A DNA stretch of 64,000 bases from Glaciecola sp047250385. GTDB taxonomy: Bacteria; Pseudomonadota; Gammaproteobacteria; Enterobacterales; Alteromonadaceae. Numbering within the stretch: the first letter of the stretch is position 1; each line of letters opens with the position of its first letter. Under the pieces are notes generated by a model. The model had not been told where the DNA came from, did not search any database, and worked only from the letters and a program-made list of their open reading frames with translations. Where the stretch lies: contig NZ_JBLBVM010000055.1 in assembly GCF_047250385.1 (NCBI RefSeq), positions 62,001-126,000 of the forward strand, in the 5' to 3' direction. The translations under genes and the position numbers were made by a program. This document shows positions 35,667 through 45,508 of the stretch, piece after piece.

Positions 35667-37607
35667 TTACTGTTTTGCGATAGTACTATCGGTAAAACAT
35701 GAGTTTTCAAGCCAGTCTATCATCGCAGGATAGAACTCTGACTTGTGGCGATAATAAAGTGTGTTATAGAAATGGTCCGCACCTTCTAGTTCAAGGTATT
35801 TATACGGTTTTCCTAATGACTTTAATTTATCAACCATCAAACGACTTTGCTCTACTGGGACACGTTGGTCAATGTCGCCATGGATAATGAACAAGGGCAT
35901 CGCTAACTTTTCAGCGTTTTCGATTGGAGATAAACCGGTCACGGTTTTTCCTTGGAAAACACGTCCATAACGGCCGCGGTTAAATAGCGAAGCACCAATG
36001 CGATTAATATCACTTACACCAGCACCAGCAATTGCGCATTTAAACGGTCCGTTTTCACGAACTGAGGCTGCAAAAGCGGCATAGCCACCGTAACTCCAAC
36101 CAAAAATAGCCATACGCTCAGGATCTGCTAAACCTTTATCAATAAGGAATTTAGCTCCATCATCTTTATCATCTTGCATCGTTTGACCCCAATTATTATC
36201 ACCTTTTTTCCAGTGATTTAAACCGAAGCCAGTAGAACCCCTATAGTTTGGTTGCAAGACCATATAACCGTGGCTAGCTAACAACTGGGCCCATTCATCA
36301 TAAATGATAGTATCACGCACCCATGGTCCACCGTGTGGCATAACAACCGTTGGGTAAGGCTTCTTACCAACTTTTGGAATAGTAACGTAAGCAGGGATTT
36401 TTAGACCATCTCTAGCTGTATACTTAATGTATTTAACATCGCCAAGAAGATCTCTATCGATAAGAGGGAAACGCTCGCCAATAACTTTGACATCTTTTTT
36501 GTTACTAAGTAGATAGTAAGTACCTGGGTCATTACTTGCGCTTGTGCGAACAACAATTTGGTTGTCATCTTCAGAGCGACTTGCTAAGGAAACATACTTT
36601 CCAGGAAATGCAGCTTTTATCGCTTTTCTTAAATTCTCTTCATACTCATCTAACCAATAAGCTGTAGGATGCTTACCTTCGTAAGAAAAGCCTAGAAGGC
36701 GCCCTCTGTCAGCTTCTTTGTTACTCAAAATAACATCGTCAACATCCACATTCTCTAAACCAAACAGTCTCTCAGAGTACTCTTTAGTTTCGATATTATA
36801 TGTGTAAATACCTGTTGTATCGTGGCCTCGGTTCGCGCTGATAAATACTTCTTGTGGGTTTTCGCGAGAAAACGATAAAAAGTCAAACTGTTCACGGTTT
36901 TCTGCACGGTTCTTAAATATAAGTTCCCATTCATCGTCTGGTGTTAAGCGAACATATTGGTCAAGACTATTATTTTTCGCGTCATATGCGTTGGCAGCTC
37001 TTATTTCGCCGTTGTTATCCGGAATAAAGCCACTAGAAAGTTTGGTGTTAGCTCGCAAAATGGTGCGAGTTCTGCCGTTGTAGATGTTGTATTTAACAAT
37101 ATCAGGCAAGCGATCATCATTAATGTCGTAGCTAATCAATACATTTTTTGGATCATCTCTTAGGACAGAAATAAGACTAAATCTTGCTTGGTTGTCTTTT
37201 GGAAATGGAACACGCCAGTCTCCCTTACCGTCGGCTTGGACGATAGCGAACTTACTCGCATAATAGTTACGGTTACCATCTTGAATATTTTGACTGAAGT
37301 TAACAGCCATTAATTCATTATTTAGCCAAAATGCACTTTGAATTTCCATGTGCTCTGATCCGAACAACACGGGATCTTCGGTAATTTTATCGGTTTGTCT
37401 TACCTCTAAAATATAATCACCATCTTTTGATGTCGCTCGCATGATGATAATTTTCTTACCATCCGGAGAAACAGACACTTGTTGTAAGGCAGGCAGTACC
37501 GCGAAGGATTCGATTAAATCTGAATGTTCATAATCTTTCGCTATTAAGGTGCTCGGTAAGAGCATAGCGACTGAAAATATTGCAATCAATTTTTGTTTAA
37601 GAAACAT
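35667..37607 (-). CDS. secreted S9-family prolyl oligopeptidase-like peptidase
   Basis: The 646-residue protein has a signal peptide (MFLKQKLIAIFSVAMLLPST), a beta-propeller-like N-terminal half and a C-terminal alpha/beta-hydrolase peptidase domain. The nucleophile is Ser505 in GWSYGGYAAF; the acid lies in HGDIDQRVP and the base is His612 in EGADHFYN. It probably cleaves oligopeptides in the periplasm. AGGAAG precedes the ATG. It is the downstream neighbour of a TonB-dependent receptor on the same strand, separated by a terminator, which suggests a shared role in peptide uptake. Confidence 0.92.
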   Translation of the reverse strand: MFLKQKLIAIFSVAMLLPSTLIAKDYEHSDLIESFAVLPALQQVSVSPDGKKIIIMRATSKDGDYILEVRQTDKITEDPVLFGSEHMEIQSAFWLNNELMAVNFSQNIQDGNRNYYASKFAIVQADGKGDWRVPFPKDNQARFSLISVLRDDPKNVLISYDINDDRLPDIVKYNIYNGRTRTILRANTKLSSGFIPDNNGEIRAANAYDAKNNSLDQYVRLTPDDEWELIFKNRAENREQFDFLSFSRENPQEVFISANRGHDTTGIYTYNIETKEYSERLFGLENVDVDDVILSNKEADRGRLLGFSYEGKHPTAYWLDEYEENLRKAIKAAFPGKYVSLASRSEDDNQIVVRTSASNDPGTYYLLSNKKDVKVIGERFPLIDRDLLGDVKYIKYTARDGLKIPAYVTIPKVGKKPYPTVVMPHGGPWVRDTIIYDEWAQLLASHGYMVLQPNYRGSTGFGLNHWKKGDNNWGQTMQDDKDDGAKFLIDKGLADPERMAIFGWSYGGYAAFAASVRENGPFKCAIAGAGVSDINRIGASLFNRGRYGRVFQGKTVTGLSPIENAEKLAMPLFIIHGDIDQRVPVEQSRLMVDKLKSLGKPYKYLELEGADHFYNTLYYRHKSEFYPAMIDWLENSCFTDSTIAKQ

Positions 37608-37626
37608 AATTCTTCCTACAATTCTT

Positions 37627-37667
37627 TAAAAAAAAAGGACCCTCGGACCTAAGCCCAGAGAGTCCTT
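37627..37667 (-). terminator. terminator after the TonB receptor gene
   Basis: On the minus strand AAGGAC pairs with GTCCTT, the loop containing a second small stem, and a run of T follows. It ends the TonB receptor transcript before the S9 peptidase gene. Confidence 0.75.
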
Positions 37668-37688
37668 CATATTACGTAACGCTTTTAA

Positions 37689-40600
37689 TTAAAACGAGTA
37701 GCTAACCGTTCCGAAAACAGTACGGCCGAACAAGTCATAACCAACACCTAGTGGGATGTTGCGCGTGGAGAATACGCCTGCATCATCAACTTTAGGTGGA
37801 GCATCATTAAACACGTTTCTAACACCTACAGTTACAGCCCAGTTATCTTGGCTGTAGCTGATTGAAGCGTTATGCGTGTAGTAATCGTCAGTGTAGTAAA
37901 CTGGACGACATAATACGTCTAAACCGTCACATGGAGCGTAGGTATCAAAATCAGCTGGCTGATCCGCTTCACCTTTACCGATGTAACGAGTTGACCAGTT
38001 AAATCTGAAGTCCATGTAGCTTAAGTTCACACGTGCATTACCTCTCCATTCAGGATAAGTAGGCTCGCCGAAGTTATCATCCTGTTGACCAAGAATATCT
38101 TGCTCAGCAGACTGAAGCTTAGTAGCGATTAGATCGAAAGTCACACCTAGCTCATTCTCACCAACAACGAAATCTTGTTGATAGAAGATGTTGAAGTCAA
38201 CACCTTTAGAACCTTCAAGACCAATGTTGATGAACGAAGCATCTACTGACTCAAGGCGGTTAGTTGTGCTGTTACGATTGATGCTACCACAGAAAGCACT
38301 TGAACCATCTGGACGCTCAATGTTGTTGTAACAGTTGCTAACAATGAAACCACCACTTGGCTCAGCAACACTATCAGTGATACGAATATCGTACCAAGTA
38401 GCAGAAAGTGTTAAGTCAAATGCATCAGTGAACGGCTGTTCAAAGATGAAACCGTAAGTTTCAGATACTGATTGCTCAGCAGCCAATGTATCGGAACCAC
38501 CAGTACTAACTTCAGTAGAAGTACCTGCACCGAAACGGTCAGTAGTATCTGTTTGTAGACCAAGTGACGTTGGATCAACACCATTTGCTACACACGAGTC
38601 TAAGATACGCTGTGCACGTTGATCTTCTGATGCATCGTAAGTTTCGTTTGCATTCAAATCAAGTGGATCAGAGATTCTAGCGCTATCAGGAACAACACAA
38701 GGATCGCTGATGCTAGCAAAACCTGAAGTACCGTTTAGGAAACGCTCACGTAGGTTAGGTGCACGGTATGAAGTACCACGTGTACCACGAATAGTGAACC
38801 ATTCAGTTGGGCGATAAATCGCTTTCAAGCTGAAAGTCGTTTCAGGATCGTAGAAAGTTTCGTTTGTCCAACGACCAGAAGCCGTTACTGTCAACTCTTC
38901 AGCCCACTCTTCACCGCGTAACAATGGCGCTTCAGTTTCGAAGAATACTTCTTGTAGGTTTCTTGAACCGTCAGCACCTTCATCTGAGAAGTAACCCCAT
39001 AATAGGCCTTCAGCAGCTACTGGGTTAGCATCTGTGATGATTTCGTCTTTACGGAATTCAGCACCTAATACTAATGGTACAATTTGGTCATTCCATGGCA
39101 AAGTGAATGCATCGCCAGAAATATAACCTGTCAGCATTGTTTGCTTAACTTCAGTTGAAATCTCGCGGCTATCGAACAAGTAACCAGCTTCTGCAGGAGT
39201 TAATACACCACCGCCCAGTTGATAAATGTTAGAAGAGAACAAGTTAACAGGAACACAACCGTCAGAACCGTTACCACAAGTAATAGAACCATCGTCATTA
39301 CGTACAGAAGTATCTAATGAGTTCAACAAGTTTGCTTCATTGATACCAATGATGCTGTTGTCACCTTTAGATGCGCTGTAAATAGCAGAAACTTCGTATG
39401 ACCAGTTACCCTGACCGAAGTCTTCTAAAGCGCCGATGTTACCTTGAACACCACCAACTACACGGTACTGATGTACGTCAACAACGTTTGTATCTCTATC
39501 GCCTTTAATGCTGATAATTGGACGTACTTCTTGAGGACCGTATGGGAAACCAACGCCAGCACGACAATCAATGCCGTTAATTGGATCAGTACCACATGGG
39601 TTGAATGGGTTATCTGCACCAACAAATTCAAACAATTGACCGCCTGGGCTAAATACGTTTGAGTCACGTTGTGCATACAATGCTTCATAGAAGAAACGAG
39701 TATCGTTGTCGTCCTGTAGCAAATAATCACCATTTGCATAAATACTCAAACGCTTAAGCGGGCTTACCCAGTCTCTTGTGTTTACGTAGTCAGAACGCTC
39801 TAAGCTGTAGAACGGGTCTTGGAAGTTAAAGTCTAACAAACCGTCGCCGTTACCATCCCAAATAGCGTTATCGATGATGCCATCGCCATTTGTATCAACT
39901 TCAGTCACCATGTCACCGAAGAATGGTGCGTTAGCTAGACCACTTGTTGAGTCACTCCAGTTTGGAATACCGATGTTAGTAGAACCTTCAGTGCGGTAGA
40001 TACTACCGTGGAAAGGAATACTCATACGGTTTGATAATGGGAAAATATCACAAGCATCAGGAGGAGTAGGGTTTGGACCTATACCACGGTAGTCTGTGTA
40101 GATTTCACCGTCATCACCTTCATAATAGAATTCAGTACATTCGCCAACAAATTCGCTTTGGCCAAATGTTTGTGAACGACGTTCGTTATATTCAGCTGCG
40201 ATGTTGAATGAATAGTTGTCACCCGAAACACCATACATAGCTGAAAGAATAGTTTGCTCACCACCATCTTTAGGAGCACTTACTGTCGCTTGAACATCGA
40301 AACCTTCAACGTTAGAGCGAAGAATTACGTTAGCAACACCCGCGATTGCGTCAGAACCGTATACCGTTGAAGCACCATCAAAAAGGTTTTCAACACGATC
40401 GATTAGTACTGATGGAATAAGGTTCAAATCTGGAGATGTTGGCGCGCCGCCCACACCAGCAGGAGCAACACGACGACCATTGATAAGTACCAATGTACGA
40501 GCAGCACCTAAACCACGGAAACCAACTGTTGCAGCACCCGGACCGTTATCTAGAACGAAACCAGAAAAGGTGTTGTCAATTTGTTGACCAGAGCTTTGTG

Positions 40601-40877
40601 AGCTTGACTGCAGCATTTCGCTCGTGTCAAACATACCCAATTCACGTGAAATATCACCACTAATGATTTGAATAGGAGATGCATTTGAAAATTCTTGACG
40701 CTTGATACGCGAACCAGTAACGGAAATTCGTTCTACGACTTCCTTGACTTCTTCCTCTTCTTCTTCAAGAAGGCTATCAGTTTCCTGTGCGTATAGGTTT
40801 GGGGCTGCTAAGCATCCTAGAGCGACTAATACCGCTAATGATACTTTATGCAACTTAGTGTCGTTGCTTTGATTCAT
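37689..40877 (-). CDS. TonB-dependent outer-membrane receptor
   Basis: The 1062-residue protein has a signal peptide cleaved after Ala30 (PNLYA), a run of glutamates, a TonB-box-like segment (ERISVTGSRI), a plug domain with GFRGLGAARTLVLINGRRVA, and a large beta-barrel ending in the aromatic C-terminus GTVSYSF. At about residues 327-346 an extracellular loop carries calcium-binding-like DxNGDG repeats. Receptors of this type in Alteromonadales import peptides, glycans or other large substrates. The secreted peptidases on both sides favour peptides, but the substrate is unproven. AGGGAAAC precedes the ATG. Confidence 0.93.
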   Translation of the reverse strand: MNQSNDTKLHKVSLAVLVALGCLAAPNLYAQETDSLLEEEEEEVKEVVERISVTGSRIKRQEFSNASPIQIISGDISRELGMFDTSEMLQSSSQSSGQQIDNTFSGFVLDNGPGAATVGFRGLGAARTLVLINGRRVAPAGVGGAPTSPDLNLIPSVLIDRVENLFDGASTVYGSDAIAGVANVILRSNVEGFDVQATVSAPKDGGEQTILSAMYGVSGDNYSFNIAAEYNERRSQTFGQSEFVGECTEFYYEGDDGEIYTDYRGIGPNPTPPDACDIFPLSNRMSIPFHGSIYRTEGSTNIGIPNWSDSTSGLANAPFFGDMVTEVDTNGDGIIDNAIWDGNGDGLLDFNFQDPFYSLERSDYVNTRDWVSPLKRLSIYANGDYLLQDDNDTRFFYEALYAQRDSNVFSPGGQLFEFVGADNPFNPCGTDPINGIDCRAGVGFPYGPQEVRPIISIKGDRDTNVVDVHQYRVVGGVQGNIGALEDFGQGNWSYEVSAIYSASKGDNSIIGINEANLLNSLDTSVRNDDGSITCGNGSDGCVPVNLFSSNIYQLGGGVLTPAEAGYLFDSREISTEVKQTMLTGYISGDAFTLPWNDQIVPLVLGAEFRKDEIITDANPVAAEGLLWGYFSDEGADGSRNLQEVFFETEAPLLRGEEWAEELTVTASGRWTNETFYDPETTFSLKAIYRPTEWFTIRGTRGTSYRAPNLRERFLNGTSGFASISDPCVVPDSARISDPLDLNANETYDASEDQRAQRILDSCVANGVDPTSLGLQTDTTDRFGAGTSTEVSTGGSDTLAAEQSVSETYGFIFEQPFTDAFDLTLSATWYDIRITDSVAEPSGGFIVSNCYNNIERPDGSSAFCGSINRNSTTNRLESVDASFINIGLEGSKGVDFNIFYQQDFVVGENELGVTFDLIATKLQSAEQDILGQQDDNFGEPTYPEWRGNARVNLSYMDFRFNWSTRYIGKGEADQPADFDTYAPCDGLDVLCRPVYYTDDYYTHNASISYSQDNWAVTVGVRNVFNDAPPKVDDAGVFSTRNIPLGVGYDLFGRTVFGTVSYSF

Positions 40878-41371
40878 ATTGTTTCCCTGTTACCGCTTTA
40901 TAGCGATTAGTATTATTGTTTTATCCAAAAATGAGTTTTTTGGTCAAAATGTGCAACTTTTTATTATAAGACATGTCTCAGTAACTACATCACATATTGA
41001 ATGACCAGATTATCTGATGCATTCGTTGATACATAAAACAGTCAGACAAGACAGTTGCTTTTTCTGCACACCTTAATTTAATCAAAGTGGTAGAAACAGT
41101 CAAACATCTGACAGCATCATTTCTGTGTGTTTTTTGCTCGATTCTATGGTTTTTCACTTCGCTATATTTATAAAATATAAAAAATACAATTAAAACAATT
41201 GCATACAAAGTTTCTTGCTGGTCTCATTTCTTTACAAAAAGATTAAAAAAAATAAATTTAATTAAAAAAAATGCAAACCATCTAATAGACTGGTCTGCAT
41301 TGTTCATTTTATATCTATAAATGCGGCCCTTTTTTGACTATATAGCAATCAGTTGTCGGGCGCTTTTTGTC
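40878..41371. other. 494-base gap between TonB receptor and M13 peptidase genes
   Basis: Both neighbours are on the minus strand, so this is the upstream region of the receptor gene. It contains a minus-strand TATAAT at 40978-40973 without a convincing -35, a 7-bp inverted repeat (CCAAAAA/TTTTTGG near 40925-40943), a hairpin CGCTATAAAGCG close to the start codon, and AT-rich DNA. The probable M13 terminator is at its far end. No RNA gene or open frame that I would defend was found. Confidence 0.5.
41264..41300 (-). terminator. probable terminator after M13 peptidase gene
   Basis: On the minus strand ATGCAGACC pairs with GGTTTGCAT (one mismatch) and is followed by a T-rich run. It lies about 70 bases past the M13 stop codon. 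Confidence 0.6.
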
Positions 41372-43480
41372 CTACCAAATGCGAACACGATCCTCTGGTG
41401 CAAGGTAAAGTTCGTCTCCAGGTTGCACATCGAATGCTTCATACCAAGCATCGTGGTTTCGTGGCGCCTGAGCTCTAAACCTGCCAGGAGCGTGGGTGCC
41501 AGAGCGGAGTTGATTCAACATGCTCTGTTCAGTCCGTTTTTCGCGCCATACTTGTGCCCAAGCTAAAAAGAAACGTTGATCACCTGTTAGTCCATCAATA
41601 ATAGGGGCTTCTTTACCGTTAAGTGACAATTTGTAAGCGTGATAAGCCATAGCTAAACCTCCCACATCTCCGATGTTTTCGCCTAGGCTGTTGCGGCCAT
41701 TCACGAAATTACCTTCAATCGGTTCGTATTGGCTGTATTGAGCGGCAAGTTTGTCTGTTTTCTCATCGAAGGCTGCGCGGTCTTCTTCCGTCCACCAGTT
41801 ACGTTGAATACCATTGGCATCTGATTTTGAACCTTGGTCATCAAAACCATGACCCATCTCATGTCCAATGACGGCACCAATTGCACCGTAGTTCACAGCG
41901 TCGTCGGCATTAGGGTCGAAAAACGGAGCTTGAAGAATAGCTGCAGGAAACACGATTTCGTTAAACGAGCTATTATAGTAGGCATTCACACGTTGTGGTG
42001 CCATACCCCAGCGCTCTCTATCCGTTTTTTGCAATTCTCGTTCAACACTCTGTGCATGGAAAAACTTGCGTAATGTTTTGACGTTGCCAATAAGATCGTT
42101 CGATGAAATTGAGACACCTTCAAATGATTGCCATTCGTCCGGGTAACCAATTTTCGGGCGGAATGCCATTAGTTTTTGTTTAGCGTTAACTTTAGTTTCA
42201 GCACCCATCCAATCAAGGTTATCAATGCGCTCACCCAAGGCTTTACGTAAATTCTCAACAAGGCTTGCCATTTTCTCTTTAGAACTTTCAGGGAAATACT
42301 TTTCGACATACACTTTACCAATAGCAAAACCTAATGATTGTGTTCCAGACATAGCTGAAATAGCTCGTTTCCAGCGAGGTCTTGGTTCTTGTTGACCATT
42401 TAACACAGTGCCGTAGAATTCAAAATCAGTGAGATATATAGCTTCAGGTAGCATGCCTGCGTTATTACTCATTGCGTGATAGAGCAAATAGTTTCTCCAT
42501 ACAGACAATGGTTCGCTATTCACCAATTTGATCATGTCTTTTACCGGCTCAGGCTGCGTAATGTTTAGCTCAGGGATCTTATAGGCTGAAGAGGCAAAGT
42601 AAGTATCCCAATCGAAGCCTGCATACTCCTTGAGTAATTCACTTCGGCTGATCTGATTAAGCGTGAGGTCTCGGTTTCTGCGTTTTTCACGCGGCCATTG
42701 AGCTTCTGCAATTTTTGTTTCAAGCGCTATTATTTCATCCGCTTTATTTGCCGCATCTTCAACGCCTACGTAAGCAAGCATCTTCGTAATATTCTCTTTA
42801 TAAGCGGCGCGAATTTTTGCGAAGCGCTCAGAATCAGTCAAGTAGTAGCTGCGATCAGGTAGACCAAGTCCACCAGTACTTACTGATAATTGATATTCAT
42901 TTGGGTCTAAGCGATTGAAACCAAGTCCAGCATTGATAGGGCTTGAAACTCCCGTTAGCCACGCACTTCCGAAAACAGAGGTAAGATCAATCACTGAGTC
43001 AATGTCATTAATTTGATCAATGAGAGCTTGGATTGGCTCTAAACCTAATGCGTTGATAGTTTCTACATCCATGTACGCATTATAAAAATTTGCGATAAGT
43101 TGTTCTTCAAAGCTTAAATCTTTCGATGCACTTATATCATCGATAATTTGTTTTACACGTTCTTCGCTGCGATCGGCAAGAAGTGAAAACGCACCATAGC
43201 GTGTTTTATCCGACGGCATTTCGAAGTTGTCATACCAAGTGCCGCTGGCATGCATGAAAAAGTCGTCGCCAGGTTTGACTGACAAATCACGAGCCGACAA
43301 CTCAATGCCAAAAGAACCTAGTTCAGGTTTTGCCGTTGTTGTTTTGGCTGTTAATAGTGAATCTTCGTTTTGAAGTGCTTGCTTGTTTTGATTAACAGTT
43401 TGGCTATTACTCGATGTTGAATCGCAAGCGCCAAGCGCAAAGCTACTCATAATTGCGATTGTGATAAATGACTTCTTCAT
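41372..43480 (-). CDS. M13-family zinc metallopeptidase (PepO/neprilysin-like) lipoprotein
   Basis: The 702-residue protein is a neprilysin-type endopeptidase acting on peptides. The zinc site is H540-E541-M-G-H544 with the third ligand Glu600 in GENIGDVGG. Other family marks are NAYYNSSFNEIVFPAAILQ and the C-terminal CxxW-free tail ending VRIW. A lipobox (ALGAC) makes Cys19 the lipidated residue. The next residue is Asp, which in enterobacteria retains lipoproteins in the inner membrane. AGGGTAAC precedes the ATG. With the S9 peptidase and TonB receptor it forms a likely peptide-use group. Confidence 0.93.
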   Translation of the reverse strand: MKKSFITIAIMSSFALGACDSTSSNSQTVNQNKQALQNEDSLLTAKTTTAKPELGSFGIELSARDLSVKPGDDFFMHASGTWYDNFEMPSDKTRYGAFSLLADRSEERVKQIIDDISASKDLSFEEQLIANFYNAYMDVETINALGLEPIQALIDQINDIDSVIDLTSVFGSAWLTGVSSPINAGLGFNRLDPNEYQLSVSTGGLGLPDRSYYLTDSERFAKIRAAYKENITKMLAYVGVEDAANKADEIIALETKIAEAQWPREKRRNRDLTLNQISRSELLKEYAGFDWDTYFASSAYKIPELNITQPEPVKDMIKLVNSEPLSVWRNYLLYHAMSNNAGMLPEAIYLTDFEFYGTVLNGQQEPRPRWKRAISAMSGTQSLGFAIGKVYVEKYFPESSKEKMASLVENLRKALGERIDNLDWMGAETKVNAKQKLMAFRPKIGYPDEWQSFEGVSISSNDLIGNVKTLRKFFHAQSVERELQKTDRERWGMAPQRVNAYYNSSFNEIVFPAAILQAPFFDPNADDAVNYGAIGAVIGHEMGHGFDDQGSKSDANGIQRNWWTEEDRAAFDEKTDKLAAQYSQYEPIEGNFVNGRNSLGENIGDVGGLAMAYHAYKLSLNGKEAPIIDGLTGDQRFFLAWAQVWREKRTEQSMLNQLRSGTHAPGRFRAQAPRNHDAWYEAFDVQPGDELYLAPEDRVRIW

Positions 43481-43510
43481 GGTTACCCTTTTTATTGATT
43501 TTATAGTGCT

Positions 43511-43546
43511 TAGCTTATGTTAGCTTATGTTAGCTTATGTTAGCTT
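43511..43546. repeat. 10-bp tandem repeat, 3.6 copies
   Basis: TAGCTTATGT is repeated three times in a row and begins a fourth time (TAGCTT). It lies about 30 bases upstream of the M13 peptidase ATG, in its leader or promoter region. Such a repeat could vary in copy number by slippage. Confidence 0.9.
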
Positions 43547-43735
43547 TGTTCTGCATTGTCTTATAGCTCATACCGAATAGGTCACCGTTTAGCTTTAACG
43601 ATAATCTGTCACGATATTCAATACAGAACGAAGACCAAATTAAACTGCTATTTAACTCAGTGCCAATATTTTAATGAGCTTCTCGAGTTTGTCCGTAATT
43701 AAATCGTTACTTTTTGTGTCTGAAAGAATAGGAAA

Positions 43736-44911
43736 TTAATCTTGTTTAAATGGCAATACGCTTTCAGCTTGTTGTTTGTATTGTTCAATGCCGATTCTTT
43801 CGTTTTGCAAGAAATCCTCAACGGCGTTTTGAAATCCGGGATGTTGCAAGTAATGATTAGAAAAACACAAGGTAGGTTCAAAGCCCCGCAAAATCTTGTG
43901 TTCGCCCTGAGTGCCCGGATTAAACTGTCGTAGCTTTTTTTCGATGGCAAATTCAATACCTTGATAATAACAACACTCAAAATGTAAGCCAGAAACTTCC
44001 TGTAAAGCCCCCCAATAACGTCCAAACAATTGCTCCTCATTATAAAAGAAGAGCGCCGAGGCAATGCATTTTTCGGCATGGTAGGCCATTACAATCATAA
44101 TGTTGTTTCGCATATTTGATTGTAAATAGTCGAAAAATGCTTCGTTTAGGTAGCCCGTGTGACCACTTCGTTTCAAGTATGTTTGTTGGTAGCACAGATA
44201 AAAGTCAGCCAAAACCTCACTTGTTAGTTGCTCAGCACACAGTCGCTTGATGACAACATTTTCGGTATCGGATATGCGCGTTGCTGCTTTTCTCTCTTTG
44301 CGAATAGAGCGACGTTTACGCGATGTCATTTGTTGCATAAAATCATCGAAGTTTTCATAGCCTTTATTTTTCCAAATAAATTGCACGCTCAAGCGTTGTA
44401 ACAGTTTGTCTTGGGCAATTAACTCGCTTTGATACTCAGGCAGAAATAAATAGTGAAATGATGACGCACGAGCAGATTCAAGAATATTATCTGTATTGTT
44501 AAGTACAAATGTATTGATGTCTTCAAATGAGTATGGGGCATTCTTATCAAATAATAATCGACTGCCTGTTACAGGTGTAAAAGGAATACATGCGACCAAT
44601 TTAGGATAATAGGGTACCTGATGATGTTGATATGCATTCGCCCAAGCATGATCAAAAACATATTCACCATAAGAATGTGTTTTTAAATAAGAAGGAATAA
44701 ACCCAATTAGCTTAGCTGCGCTATCATAAATACCAATATGATAACTGTGCCAGCCAGTTTCGCCGTCTACACATTTGCTAAGTTCTAGTCCTTTCAGAAA
44801 AGCGTAGCTTAAAAAGGGCGTAGAATAGGCCGTTTTATGATTGGACAGTTGTTGCCATTGTTGTTGAGTTATATCATCGACACTGAGAATGGGTTGCCAA
44901 TGTAAGGCCAT
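43736..44911 (-). CDS. GNAT/FemAB-like acyltransferase (DUF482, COG3146 type)
   Basis: The 391-residue protein resembles the DUF482 family of GNAT-fold proteins, which are often labelled peptidoglycan-related acyltransferases without direct proof. Visible marks are STPFLSYAFLKGLELS near the start, VFDHAWANAYQ and LIGFIPSYLK in the middle, and FNPGTQGEHKILRGFEPT near the end. No signal peptide is present, so it is cytoplasmic. The start has no clear ribosome binding site and lies only 25 bases from the divergent recX gene. The function is not known. Confidence 0.82.
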   Translation of the reverse strand: MALHWQPILSVDDITQQQWQQLSNHKTAYSTPFLSYAFLKGLELSKCVDGETGWHSYHIGIYDSAAKLIGFIPSYLKTHSYGEYVFDHAWANAYQHHQVPYYPKLVACIPFTPVTGSRLLFDKNAPYSFEDINTFVLNNTDNILESARASSFHYLFLPEYQSELIAQDKLLQRLSVQFIWKNKGYENFDDFMQQMTSRKRRSIRKERKAATRISDTENVVIKRLCAEQLTSEVLADFYLCYQQTYLKRSGHTGYLNEAFFDYLQSNMRNNIMIVMAYHAEKCIASALFFYNEEQLFGRYWGALQEVSGLHFECCYYQGIEFAIEKKLRQFNPGTQGEHKILRGFEPTLCFSNHYLQHPGFQNAVEDFLQNERIGIEQYKQQAESVLPFKQD

Positions 44912-44936
44912 AGTTAAATTTTAATTATTAGGAAGC

Positions 44937-45392
44937 ATGTTTATCACTATGTCAGATAACGACGCAAAGATCATTAGACACAAGTTAACTCGTTTACTGT
45001 CAAGACGTGAGCATAGCCAAACAGAGTTGCGTAAAAAGCTAGCTGAACTGGCCTTAGATAAGGATTTGGTTGATGAAACGATTCAGCGCTTCGCAGAGAA
45101 AGACATTCAAAGCGACCTTCGATACGCTGAAGCGGTTGTTCGTGGCGCTTACAGAAAGGGCAAAGGACCAGTATTTGTTGAGCGAGAGCTAAATAATCAT
45201 AATATCGATTTTCACACAGTTAAAACATTGGTAGGTGACGAAGGTTTCGATTGGTTTGAATCATCAAAAGCTGTGCGTATAAAACGATTCGGCGCTGATT
45301 TACCCGAAGACTGGGCGGCAAAACAAAAGCAAATGCGTTTTTTGCAATACCGTGGCTTTACGCAGGAACAAATTAAATATGCATTTGAATGA
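44937..45392 (+). CDS. recX: RecA-regulating protein RecX
   Basis: RecX binds RecA filaments and limits recombination. The 151-residue, basic and helical product carries the family features (LTRLLSRREHSQTELRKKL near the start, the RYAEAVVRGAYRKGKGP region, and a C-terminal FLQYRGFTQEQIKYAFE). The start may be the ATG at 44937 or the one at 44949; an AGGA site is rather close to the former. In most gammaproteobacteria recA lies directly upstream; here it does not, and a divergent gene occupies that place. Confidence 0.92.
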   Translation: MFITMSDNDAKIIRHKLTRLLSRREHSQTELRKKLAELALDKDLVDETIQRFAEKDIQSDLRYAEAVVRGAYRKGKGPVFVERELNNHNIDFHTVKTLVGDEGFDWFESSKAVRIKRFGADLPEDWAAKQKQMRFLQYRGFTQEQIKYAFE

Positions 45393-45508
45393 AATTTTAG
45401 TGAAGTATAAGTGAAATAGAGGGCTGAGAGGGTTAACAAACTCACCTTTTACATGATATCTTCTGCCTTAGAACATTTTCCCCGTATATGAACGATTTAG
45501 GAACATTA

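Noticed and set aside
43511..43546. CRISPR-like array
   Set aside because: The unit is only 10 bases with no spacers; it is a simple tandem repeat.
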